Source: Lingula anatina (lineage: Eukaryota > Brachiopoda > Lingulata > Lingulida > Lingulidae). From it: a stretch of DNA of 64,000 nucleotides. The translations under genes were made by a program, and so were the position numbers. The stretch covers positions 138,900 through 202,899 of the forward strand of contig NW_019775403.1 in NCBI RefSeq assembly GCF_001039355.2, given 5' to 3'. Of the stretch, positions 36,754 to 48,654 are shown one piece after another; positions within the stretch are counted from its first letter, which is position 1, and every line of letters starts with the position of its first letter. Under the pieces are notes generated by a model that was not told the DNA's origin, searched no databases, and was given only the letters and a program-made list of their open reading frames with translations.

Positions 36754-37029
36754 TCAAACAACATTATGCTGACGGGATATGCATCTATTCTTCACCGTAT
36801 CGACATGCGTCAGTTGCCAAATATGACTCGTTTTTGGAACGTCCTAAATTCGTTCCAGAATTAGTGCCTCTGGACTTCGGTACTTTTTGGCGATACCATT
36901 TCTTTCTACGAAATTGTTTTAAAATGTGCATAGCCAGGCATGTGCCATCTTGTATGCTTTTTTAAATAAATTATCACAGTTTTATAATATTTCAATGGTA
37001 TTTTCGCCGTCTGTTTTGAACCCAACGTG

Positions 37030-40000
37030 CTATTTTCTCCGTTTAGAACTCCGTTTACCTGGCGTTGCCACCTCCCCTGTTATAGAGCCTTCATCTTGAC
37101 TAGAGAAGTCAACACTCTCTGTAGCAACATCTTCGTGAGGCTGTGGTCTCTTTGTCGATCCCGATCCTTCTTGTTTTTCACTTTGCTTATCCTCCGAATG
37201 CGCGCGGCTTGACACACCTTCACCAAAGTTCACATGCCCGGATGGAACCCCATACTCGTGAGCGCTCTCAATATTCTTCTGCGTGTCGTCGAAAAATATG
37301 TGCGCTTTTATAGCGCTGAGGACAGGGCCCTTAGGTCGCCCGCATAGGAAATTGCACTCATTTATTTTGAGGCCCCAACTACGCAGAGTCTTAAGCGTCC
37401 GTATCCCAGAACCGTGGCTAGAGCTGCGGGCGGTCACGATATAGGTCCTGATGGGACTGGGGTTAAAGTTGGCATCTTCCAAACGCTTTTGCATCTTTCC
37501 TATGGCTACAGCAAACGGTTTAAGAGGCCCCTGCGACAAGAATTACTTAATTACAAAACAGAATTTCAAAAAGAACAACATTCATGTCTTTCGTAGGGCA
37601 GTTTGCACATTGATATTTATATTTAATCGTTTTGCCCTTTTTCTTTCAAAATTTCTTTGTGCATATGGCTTGTGATTTTAACACAGAATGACTCTCTAAA
37701 ATAAAATTCATGCTAAATGATAGTATATAACCGTAGTCATATAATTATACTTTTAAGTAATTAAAATTACTTTGGACCATTTATGTGCTTGTTAAAAATT
37801 GCAAATAACATTTTCCCACCTCTGGCAAAGGTTCATTCATGCGTTCATTCTCGAAGTCCAGGAAGGCTCCCAGCCCCTTTGTCTGGAAGATCTGCTCAGC
37901 CTCGTCAGAGAACAACACGGCGTCGCAGTCAAATACGATCCTTAACTGGTCGACTGATTGGTTTTCTGCCATTTTTTGAGGAAAGATTGCTGCGGCACCA
38001 AATCCTTAAAGATGACATTAAACATTGATCAGTGGGAAAGCTCGACAATTACATTTCACTTTAGAACCGCTAGAATAGGATATGAACCAAGAGCCATTAA
38101 ACACTAAACGATCCTGCTGTCAAGTTTTTTTTTTTTTGCGACATTTGGTGGACAAATGAGATCAAATGTACCAGAGGTTACTAGTAAAACCACTAAAACA
38201 TTTGAAGTATATGGTGAAAGCTAGAGACGCCTTCTTGCCTGCTTTCAATGCTTCCTGAACCTCGTAAGTGTGTGACGACAGGTATAACGTGATGTCGTAA
38301 GCTTTCAGGTAACCCACGAGCGACGCTCCGTCCGTCAGACACATCTGATCAATCTTCAGCCCTGCATGAGTAGTGAAATACCAGAATCAATGCATAGTGA
38401 AGACGCAGTAGAATATGATCTTTTATTCACTTTTGACACCCTCGGTTTTACCTACTGTAGTACATGAAAGCAACTAAAAGGTTTGGAGTCCCACTATGTA
38501 TATTAGCCCTTATTGTAAATATTCGATATTATCGATACTCTTAAGCATTAAAATGCGCGGCACCAACATCAAAATTACAGCACCCCCTCCTCGCGCGCCC
38601 ACTCACCCATACACCACATACCGTGATGATGTATTGACCGTATAAGTCGTATTCCGGCAGTGTCTGCTTGGTTGTGGCTCATTAGAACGATCTCAAACAG
38701 CTCATTTTCAGGCGCACCTGCTTCTTTTAATTTTGCGTTCACTGTGTGGGCCGCCTAAAATACGAAGTGTTAGCTAAGGCATATTACTGCAAAATGTACC
38801 CTCAAAAACGATTACATTATGCCCCGGACTGGGTTGACTGTTAAAAAGTTTCGTCAGTCTTTTCGTTTCATTTGAAAAATGTTATGCAACGTTTTTGTGC
38901 TATCAATGCATGTTTTCCCGGATGTCGGAGCTAAAATAAATGTAAATTTATCAAACTAATAGATAATTCAGAGACTGTCAACTCACAATGGGGGACGTGG
39001 GGTTTTACGCTAAGTTATACCTTAATGAATGGGAACGCAGTTCCTGGTTCCAAAATTTCTTCCTCGTGAGCATGATGATACTCTGTGTACGCTTTCACTC
39101 CCTGCTCCTTGAAAATGGTGTATTCTTTGGTCTGATCAAACAGAGCACGACTGGATACAGCTATCTTCACCGCAGGCTGGGGAAATGGAAACAATTACTG
39201 ATAATACAAACTAATAATGTAGAGATGTTATTTTATGTGGGATGATGTCTCCTACCATAATAAATGAGAATGACATTGTACCTTTGAAAAGTGCCCACCA
39301 TTTCAAATTAAAACACTGAAATCAACTTTGTTTTGTAAAATCATTATCGTCGCATTATGAATATTTGTTTTAATGTAAAAAGAAATCTAGATTCGAATCA
39401 GTGACGCCAGGTCTATATTTTGACACGTATTAGGTTCACAACAAACTAGTATTATTTAGAAATTCAGAGGCAGATTCACATACATATTTACATTCGATGA
39501 CCTGTATTGCTATTTCAACATACTGGAGGTATACAGTGTAGTATAATCCAAGCTAAAAATATGCCACCTTCATACGTCTTCCAGAAAGGTCGATATTTGG
39601 CTACAAAGACGGAACTTAAGCAGGGAAATATGCAATGACTGCAATGGGAGTGCACATCTGATCCCTGCATTCACGCCCCCCCCCTTCTATCACGCTTCTA
39701 TCTCCATCCAGGTCCATTTCTTTTGTCAACTTCGTCCAATCTACATTGAACGTAGTAACATAAATGAGTAACCTTGTGTGAAATGTTCAAGCTGTTATGT
39801 ATCTAAGACATCTAACGACCAATACGTTATGGCAAGGGCTCAAAAGCACACGTGAACACACAGACACATACAACAAACCTTTACTTCACATGTTCATCAT
39901 CATGCCCCCCCCCCCCCACACACACACACACACAATGTAAGCACTTTTTAACCGATCAATAATGACTTTTGAGTCATTTTCACCTAGGGCAGAGGAAAAC

Positions 40001-40475
40001 TGTCTTCTGTCCTAGTTTTAACCCGTTGTTTTAATTCAGTATTCCTTTAATCATTCCCAGTTTTAGCTCTAATGCCATGTCCCTCTTTATAATTAATCTC
40101 TGAGTCAATATTAATGATAATAACTATAATACCCATGCTGGTGAGATATGCGGTCCAACAGTAGACGAACTTATATTCTGTATGCTGAGAGCTTATTTGT
40201 GCCTTTGCGTGGTCCTCGGTGTCAATTTAGTCGACAACTGATACTGTGCACATACAGTGCAGGCCCACACAATGTCGAACCACAGTCTCTCTCCCCATTC
40301 AGACATTAATCTCAGTAATATATTAAGTCAAGGTCGACGAGATGACCTCGCCGCATCAAGATGCATTGCCCTTGCCAACGTTATCTCTTACCGTGTCTCT
40401 CGACCAGCCGTGCACCATATGATTCACATAGTTATAAGAGCATTTGTCTTATGTACATGTCGCTATACTTACCAT
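37030..40475 (-). CDS. NT5C1A: Cytosolic 5'-nucleotidase I (cN-I; NT5C1A/B family)
   Basis: Exons on the minus strand: 39176-39021, 38754-38622, 38361-38239, 38004-37820 and 37530-37030, all phase-compatible. A candidate first exon is a bare ATG (40475-40473) followed by GTAAGT. The product is then ~366 residues, beginning MPAVKIAVSSRALFD. It matches cN-I along its length: AVSSRALF, PGTAFPFIK, ELFEIVLMSHNQADTAGIRL, GYLKAYDITLYLS, FDCDAVLFSDE (nucleophile segment; Cys where vertebrates have Gly), PIRTYIVTARS, LKTLRSWGL and HIFFDD. cN-I hydrolyses AMP to adenosine in the cytosol. The intron after 38239 uses a GC donor (CAG|GCAAGA). A ~60-residue extra C-terminal tail is charged and ends in a nuclear-localisation-like KRSSKRRK. 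It lies between two tandem clusters but is single copy here. The A versus B assignment is uncertain. Confidence 0.88.
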
Positions 40476-41522
40476 GGTTATGTCGCAGTAATATTTAACC
40501 AGGGCATAGACCAATGGTTAACTAGGTCACGTTGGTAAATGTGCGCACAACTTAGACTCAGCTATACTAGGTCCAGTGCGATAAACAACGTCTGCGGCAC
40601 ACACTTATTTAATTTAACAGGTGTGTGTTTGTGTGTTCGCGTGCGCGCGAGCGCTGCATATGCATCACTTAGTGACCACTGATGATGTAAAGCAAGATTT
40701 TTACGGGCTCCTGAACCCACGAGAAATAACACAGTAGGTCCTGGGGGGTGCCTGAGCACAGTGACAAGCGAAGTCAGGGTATTTTTGTTATTCCATCTGA
40801 AAACAAAAAGTCAGAGAGAAACAAAAACTGGACTGAGAAAATTGAAAATAAGTGGTGATTTTGAAGCTTGAGACAACAAGATCATTTGTATTACAATGGT
40901 AAAAATATTGCCATTTCCGGAATAAAATTATTCTAATAGTTCTTTATAGGACAATGACGAAAAGAAGGCTGTCTTTACACTCCTCATACATGTTCACAAG
41001 AGGCTTATATAAGTTTAAATTTTCACTGCATGTCTACACTAAATTGTAGCTATTTGTTTTCCTCGTAAAACTTTCGGTTACTCCGTGACCTTTTTCAGTG
41101 TGTGTTACATTGAGACTGAGCACTATTCACAAATGTCTCTGAAAAAGTACTGTCCCATGCATGTGGTGTCCCCCGTCTCAGTTCAGGCTTGGGTTGTGGG
41201 CATAGATATAAATTGCCCCCTTAACCCCCCTCTCATACTTTTCACAGAGATTTTAGACAACTTCGTCGTTTTTATCGAAATTAATAGAAGTCGTGGAAAA
41301 TTGACTATTTGTCGACATGATGATGCAGGTATCATCAACGTGAAACAGCAACAACAGACAATTACTTCCAGGTGTCAGGTCTCCTTATTTCAACTTTGCT
41401 AAACGCACGGGTTGAAATCGGAGTAACAATTATCCATATTTTTGAAGATGCGCGTATCATGAGTCTAGCCGTCCCTGTACCAAAAACGCTCTGATCAGCG
41501 GTCTCATTCAAACGAGAAAACA
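39177..41522. other. Intron 1 or upstream of the 5'-nucleotidase gene, and spacer
   Basis: Contains C/CA runs near 39906-39934 and a GT/GC-rich run near 40622-40655. Apart from the candidate ATG exon at 40473-40475, no exons are recognised. Confidence 0.4.
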
Positions 41523-42833
41523 ATGTTAGTAACCAGAGATTGTGAGTCCTTATTACTTATGAAGTTTGGCAAGGGCTACAAGTTTGCCTTCAAACAAGTA
41601 AATGCATCAAATGACTTTAAAAAGCATGAACGGATTATACATGTAGTAACCCGATTCTATTTGTCAGCTCGTGGCCTTATGGTGGGAAAAAGGCGCTGGT
41701 CGAGGGCTCCGTATGACGTGCATTTGCGGGAACGTACAAACTGTGGAACATGTTCATTTCCGGCTTAAAAGAGAAATTCACTAACTTGAGAGTTCAGATC
41801 AGTAATAGCTTTTTAAGCAAACGAATTTACTATATACATGTGCATTTATTTATTTTTCAAATTCAATTTCGACTGCTTGACTTGATGATTTGTAAAAGTG
41901 AAAAATGTTTATGCTTCTACTCAAAATTTAGAATAATATAAATAAAATACTTATCTATCTATCTATTGTATTCCCCGAGCCTGTAATCGAAAGGCCTTTA
42001 GTAATGTTCATTATCCATGGTTTTCAGACTTTTTAGTGCCAAATCTATTATGGACAAATGAAATGGTTAAAATTGATATTTCAGAAACGCAGCTAAACTT
42101 ACATTTATTCCACATATATACATATATACATATGAACTTGTATAGACCATCAACATTATCCAAGAAAGCGGTGAACATGCCTTGGTCAACACGTTGGGTA
42201 AAGTTTGATAGTAGAAGTAGGACCAAATGATGTTTTCTTGTGAATAGATATTATAACACGATTCAGATTATTTGAAGCGACTGTGTTGCTCAATCACAGG
42301 CGTAACGGTTGCGGAGTATCAAATTAAATTGCAAGGACCAGGTACGTTTTGTCAACTGGTGATCTTTTTGAAATCACTTTCATTAGTTGATAAAAACAGA
42401 AGAAAGTTATGTCAAAGCCAAACGGTTTAACACGCGCGATTCGGGTAGATGTTCCAAATATCTTATTAGTACCAACAGCGTGACAACTGGCGGTACTCCT
42501 GGTTTTAGACCAGCCCCGTCTCGTACTGCTTCCCCGGTACCAAAGAAGTCTGATCAGCAGTCCGATTCAAACTGATTCAAACGAGAAGACAATACAAGAA
42601 ACCTGAAATTGTAAAGTCCTTACTTATAATGTTTGGTTACAAGTTTGCCTTCAAGTATAATAGCCCGTGGGCCTGTAATCAAAGGTGTCCATTATGTATA
42701 TGATATTCAGACAGCTTACAGAAATGTTTATCAGAAACTTTGTTATCATTAAAGTGACGATGGGTGAGAGCGTCAGAGCCGATACCATGACAATGCACTG
42801 GTTAAATTTGAAAATTCAGAGACCCCAGGTAAT

Positions 42834-42862
42834 CACACACACGCACACACACACACACAAAT
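42834..42862. repeat. (CA)n microsatellite
   Basis: CA repeat upstream of gene A, also present at ~51755-51790 and ~60675-60710 before genes B and C. Confidence 0.9.
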
Positions 42863-43139
42863 ACGTTTCAGATTGTCTGATTGACTTTCGTTGCTTCAAT
42901 ACCTGCAGAACGGTTGGGGAGGATCAAATTAAATTCGAAAGACCACTTGACTCATCGAGCGCGTTGAACTGACGAGCAGACAAACAACCCCAAAATTACC
43001 ATAATTTAACCACGATAGTGCAAATTACTCAGGGATTTTAAAAAACACCTCAATTGATGTAATCGTTGCGCGAGTTATCCTGGCACGAAAACTGTCCGGG
43101 TGCGATTTGAAATAAGTGTTTGAAATAGAGGTAAAAATG

Positions 43140-43147
43140 TATATAAA
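43140..43147 (+). promoter_or_regulatory. TATA box, FG-GAP metallopeptidase gene A
   Basis: TATATAAA 75 bases upstream of the ATG, identical in position and sequence in genes B (52078-52085) and C (60983-60990). Confidence 0.7.
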
Positions 43148-43214
43148 TTGGGAGTATTAAGCAAAGACTGCTTAAATTTATCTTACACGGTACATCCCAC
43201 CATTGAAGTCGACG

Positions 43215-43297
43215 ATGATGAAAATACTGCTGTTTGTAACGTGCTTAAGTCTGCTTATTTCAAGTGGAAAAACGAGGTAAATATATCTAAATAATAA

Positions 43298-43341
<44 letters not shown>

Positions 43342-46300
43342 AGAAGAGGAAAAGTTTATGTCAACTGGTGACATTTTTTTAAATCGCTATCATTAGCTGT
43401 TAAGAAAGTTGTGTAGAAGCAAACAGTTTTAACACTCGCTTTTCAGGCGGATGTTTACAATCTTTTCCAAAAATTCTGATAATTTACCATACGGTTTCAT
43501 ACACGATTGTCAGTGACCTCTAGGAAAACATTCAGGCTTATAACATTTCTGTCTTCGGATTTTCCATCATCCATTCTAGTCTAAATATTGATGTTTCCGT
43601 TTCTGTTCATTAACGTTAATGTAAAAAAACTTGTAATTTCATGTTGACCCTTATTGCAGTAAGAGGCAAGTGGATTGCAAGCCAGGAGTACCACTGTACC
43701 GCAGCGTTTTTGAACCAGACAGATTCACCATGGTCTCGGTCGAAGGCAGCCAAGAAATTAAACTGGGGCCTCGAGCAGAAACGTGGACCTACACCACAGA
43801 CTTCGATGACGACTGCGACATTGACATTCTGGCCGGCAACTCGGGAAATGTGTATTTGCTAGAAAATACTGGCGACTCAAGCAATGTAAGTACATTGTAC
43901 CATGTCCTCCAGACTGAAATTCTGGTCCTAGTTTTGTTTTAACCTATTTACAAAATCTGTTTTGTTGTGCTGTAAATATAATACAGACTTGCCATTTAAT
44001 ATGGAATATTTTTTTCCAAATCATTTTTCATCATTTTCCCTATTTTGCTGACTGATAAATTAAAATAAGGATTAAAATCGTGTTTCAGTAACTTTTAATT
44101 ATCTCTTTGATGTCATTGTGACATCAGTTCATTAATGGAATTCGCCAGAGAAGCAAACAAAAACACATTGCCTATTCTGTATCATACGACACCATTAAAA
44201 AGATATTTTGGACCTCCATATTTCCCAAATTATTGTCTGTAAAAGAGTTACACACTCCACAAAGGACCTTAATGTCAGTGTCTAGTCACAGTATCGGTCG
44301 CTGTTACGCCTGACCTCTTCTGGCTGCTACCAGCGCTCACAAGTGGCAAGGCATACCTTGGGATAGGTTTTTAAAGTTAAATCTTGAATAACATTCCAGG
44401 CATCTGTCAAAATCTGTCCAATTCGGCCTAGTTTTGTTGTAGGACATGTAGGCCTACCCACATATTGTCTATGTGGTTCAAATATGGCGATTTTGATGAC
44501 CAAGGTAGCTACACATTCCCTTGGTTATGTATGTAACCTGCTATTAAAAGTGTTCTTTGTGAACCGCAATCTCACCGTGCAACCTAAAATTGTTCCTAGG
44601 TTGACCCCTATCAAATGATAGCCAAGTGGTTACCATTGGTTTTTTGGCACCAATGTGGTATCCACTCCAAATAATGACGCTGTTAATGACATTAGTCACT
44701 TTAGACGCGATCCACCGTTCGTCGCTGGCCTCATCTGGATGTCTGTAAACTCTATTTTGACTGTTGAGCGGTTCAGTTGAAATCTGACCTCAATAAAGAA
44801 ACCCAAGAGATTTCAGTGTTTAACCCAGAAACAGTCAAGGTCCCCAATTCATTAGTGAAACATACAACGATGTTTTACTGTTTACAGTGGGTTCCTCGGT
44901 GGTCGTCTGGTATTTTAACCTGCTAAAACCAGTTTGGTGTTCGCTAAGGGCCTTGAAAAATGCGTTTTGGTGGCAATGTACCCCTCATTCTGAACGGACT
45001 GGGTGGTTATTGTTTAGTTGCAACAGCATATTGCGAAAGACAGTGGGTGTACCCTGGTGGTAAGATTTCAATACATTGGGTGTAGCGTCTGTGTAGGTAC
45101 ATCAGTCTGGGTATTACTGATGCGGTCTGGGTATTACTTACTGGGTAAAACTGTGCGGACCGTTTCGTGTGGCGCAATTATCTGTCTGGCAATGCCTGTC
45201 TTTTTCGCGCCATTCTGCCACAGATTAACACATTTGTAGAGTACTGCATAGCTCATTTTACACACTGCAAACCCGACCACTTGCATGCAAAATTTCAAAT
45301 TCTTCTATGCAGTAGTTGCCGACGTATGGACACTTTTTTTGACAGAATCATGCTTTGCTAAAGCCAAGCGTTGACCTGCCCAAAGGAGCACTATCAAATT
45401 AAATCATTGCATATATGAGATCGGAGTTTGTGAAAAAAAGAACGCATTTTCACCTAGGCATATACCTTCGAAACTGAAATATTCCATATTAAATGTCAAG
45501 TCTGTATTTCAACTTAGTTTCGGCCGTTATTTGCAGTCGCTAAGATTTTTACTTTAATTGAGTCTCTGAGTAAAGGACATAATTTAAGTCTTGTTTTTTT
45601 AACTTTATACAAAATCATTCAAAGGTACATTTGAACCTAGCGTCGATGAAGCGTGGGTTCCCAGTAATGCATATAAACCACCTGTATTATTTTCTTATAC
45701 GAAAGTTGGCATGTTAAGGGATATACCAAATCAATCACTGGATGAGCCATAAAAGAGCTTTTAAGGCTACAAACCACTATTAAAAAATCCCATTCACTTC
45801 CATTGCAACGTTTAATTCTCTTAAAAATAATTTCCATGCTTCAACAAACACAACACTTCAGGTTTAAACACTTCTATTCAAGGCTTAAACAATATAAAAA
45901 AAATCAGGGTATATTAATGGTATAGCCTAATTAGAGTGACATTACATGACCCGTAAGGTGCTGCCCCCAGTCGGCCAAAATAAGCACTAAAATGCAGCAG
46001 GGGGGGGGGGAGGGCATGTAAAACTGGCCCCAGGCAGTTAAATTTCACCTTGATATGAAAAATAACACATCAAATTGAAGGTAAATAAACAAATTAATTT
46101 CTAAAATTGATTTAAAAATTTCCAAATGATTATCTTTTTCTTATATGCAAATCTTCTTGCTTCAAACTTACTAAACAAGGAAGGCCAGAAGTGACGTATA
46201 CTTTTAAGTGCACCTTCTTCAAATTTTTGGTAAATATTGGAACAACCTATCTGACAAACTTATCTGCCCCTTCATAAACAGCACAGAGAGCAAGCAGAAA

Positions 46301-48494
46301 AATTCTTTCGGGTAATATGAAACGATGCATTTCTGTAATTTTAAGTTATAATACATGGTGGCATTTGGTTGACTTTTCTTGCAAAAATTTACTTAAAATG
46401 CATCTTTATATGTAATTTTAAATCTAAGACGCAGAATCTACTATGATTTCATAGGGCCGATTTGCAGCTCCCAGAAAGTTGACTACCGCCGACGGCACTG
46501 TCATAGAAAAGGGTTCTTTGAGTGGCTCACCGGTGTTCAAAGACATGAACGGAGACGGCCTAAAAGATCTGCTTCTTTCTGAATGGGCTTATTACCTCGC
46601 CCCCATCTCTCTTTTCATCAACACTGGGACTTCAACACAACCTACGTTTTCTGCCCCAAAGGTTTTAATTAACAATAACGCTGGCGGTGTTCGTTTTGAT
46701 GCAGCTGATTGGAACAACGACGGCCTGAATGATCTGGTGGTTGGGCCCGACAGGCAGCCGTTTGCCTACTACCCAAATGAAGGTACAGCCTCAAGTCCCA
46801 TTTTCAGCAGTTCATTTACAAACATCCAGGATGGTTACACCACAATTCCTCATCACTATCCTCGAGTTGTTGATTGGAGGGGTGACGGAAAAGAATATAT
46901 TTTGTACAGCGGTTATTTTCCGAGCGACGGCGTCCATATTTGGACAAAAGATCCAAGCACAGGAAAAGAAGAAGATGCGGTTCTGTTAGGCTTTGGCACA
47001 GATTGGAAACAAATTGAGAACAAAGTTGGGTACAGTCTTTCATCCAACATGGCCGATTTCAACGGTGATGGTCTAACTGACTTACTTATTTCTGGTAAAC
47101 GGGCCAAACACGTTATATTTTGGGGCAAAGACATAAACCAGGTGACCCAGCACCACGTTGATGAAATTGCCGCCACACTGAGCCAGCACAGCACAGACCT
47201 TGGATCAGTGATGGAGAGCAATGATCAGGTATGTAAGAAATTGCAGTTACACCAGGATGCTTTGTTGAAGATCGCAATCTTGCCTATGCCAGATTCGTTC
47301 AAGGAATATTTTTTCAACACACTCGCAGCTCTGGTGCAAAAATACCCACAATACTTGAGTAGACAACGTTTTTCTTCCACATACCTAGCCTATTTCTCCT
47401 TCTATACCTGGATAATAATGTTGGAAGGAAGGGACGACACGAGAAGTAATCGACTCGGGTTGGCTGAAGTGAGTAATCACACAGGAAGTTTAAAGGACGT
47501 TCTTGTTGAGAGGGGAGTTATGTTGATAGACAATGACCAATCTTCGGAACTAGCAAATCGCCTGTTGAGAGATTATGTTTTGTCCCTGCGAGCCGAATAC
47601 TTCTGGATTGAACGCATAAGTAAGAATTGTGCGCTAAGCGGCATTGACGGGCGCAGATATACCTACAGGCAGGTGCGAAAGGGGGGAGTTAATGTATTCT
47701 GTAACGATGAGCACATCTCGATAAGAAAACACATTCTACCTGGTTGTAAGGTATGTAAAACGCATGGTAACCCGGTGGGAAATTTTCTTGTTTCTGTTGT
47801 CGCTCACGAAATTGGTCACAACTACGTAGAATACCCTGAGGTGAAGGCGAAGAGGCTCTTGTTGATGAAAAGAGCCTTGCTAGGTAGTCCGGATATTTTC
47901 TGGAAAGATAACAATCGCTACGACTCTACGAAAACGCAGGAACATTTTGCAAGCAAAGGTTGGTTCAATCCCGGTTCCGATAATTGGAACTCGATTTTAC
48001 ATGCCTATTTCAATGGACAGTTCATTCCTGAAGCTGCTCAGTACCAATATCAGATCATCACTGATGTCAACCCAAGCTACGTTGTGCTAACTAATCCCCA
48101 GGAATTCTTCGCTTCAATCGCCCAATGCTTCTCTATGGACTCCAAGATGCTGATGGACATTGCTGTCGAACGTTTTATTAGTACGCCATCATACAAAGAG
48201 TCCATAAATCAAATTTTGTTCTTGGTTGAGTACTACTCTCTCGGTGGAGGCACTTCACGATTTTGGATGCATACCCATTCCGGTAACGTATATTATTATG
48301 AAGTTACCCTCGAGCGAAATGCCAAGGATCACATCGTCGCGGTGAGTGTCCCCAAAGATGTCGCGAGGAAAGTTGAAAACCCCAATGAAGCATATTTGGT
48401 GGATTTGCCAAGTCCACATGTGTATCGGTTCCAAGTTGATGGCGATGGGTTTGTTACCGCCATTGAGGAGTACCCGGCATATATCAATCCATAG
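43215..48494 (+). CDS. Secreted FG-GAP/VCBS-repeat zinc-metallopeptidase-like protein, gene A
   Basis: Exons 43215-43276, 43660-43885 and 46455-48494 give 775 residues; phases 2 and 0 match. Residues 1-18 are a signal peptide (MMKILLFVTCLSLLISSG). A dibasic SKRQ follows. FG-GAP/VCBS-type Ca-loop motifs occur at DFDDDCDID (68-76), DMNGDGLKD (126-134), DWNNDGLND (181-189) and DFNGDGLTD, spaced like β-propeller blades. After a helical middle part comes VVAHEIGHN with H547, E548 and H551, a zincin HExxH motif. About 95 residues later NPQEFFASIAQ (E646) could provide the third zinc ligand, as in gluzincins. One 2.04-kb exon encodes most of the protein. AATAAA is at 48649-48654. The substrate is unknown; the peptidase activity is inferred. 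Confidence 0.85.
43302..43340. repeat. Poly-A run in intron 1 of gene A
   Basis: About 38 A in a row. Genes B and C have short A runs at the same place. Confidence 0.95.
43984..45504. mobile_element. 1.5-kb TA-flanked TIR element (mariner-like ends) in intron 2 of gene A
   Basis: The ends CAGACTTGCCATTTAATATG and its inverse (45474-45504) are inverted repeats, with TA on each side (43982-43983 and 45505-45506). Gene B has the empty site (TAAATATAATATTTTAACTTAG, near 52901-52922) and gene C the filled site (61752-63261). TA duplication points to a Tc1/mariner-type non-autonomous element. No transposase ORF is found. Confidence 0.82.
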
Positions 48495-48648
48495 ACTTAT
48501 ATAAGATAACAATACTATCGAAATTGATCTTTATGTCCATTTTTCTTTCCACTAGACTAGTTTAGACGAGAAGCAAGTCTCTTTAATATATCCAATGTGA
48601 CATTAACCAGGCCATAATGTTTCTGTAAACATGACCAAGTTCAGAGTA

Positions 48649-48654
48649 AATAAA
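48649..48654 (+). terminator. Polyadenylation signal AATAAA, gene A
   Basis: Located ~155 bases after the stop; conserved at 55628-55633 for gene B. Confidence 0.65.

Larger units (their letters stand above)
26063..36790. repeat. Tandem segmental duplication, unit 2 (PH-ISG12 + astacin)
   Basis: Collinear with 14314-25697. It lacks the MITE at 16995-17213 and the CACCC element at 21339-21814, and has longer AT microsatellites (29363-29422 and 32840-32882). Confidence 0.9.
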
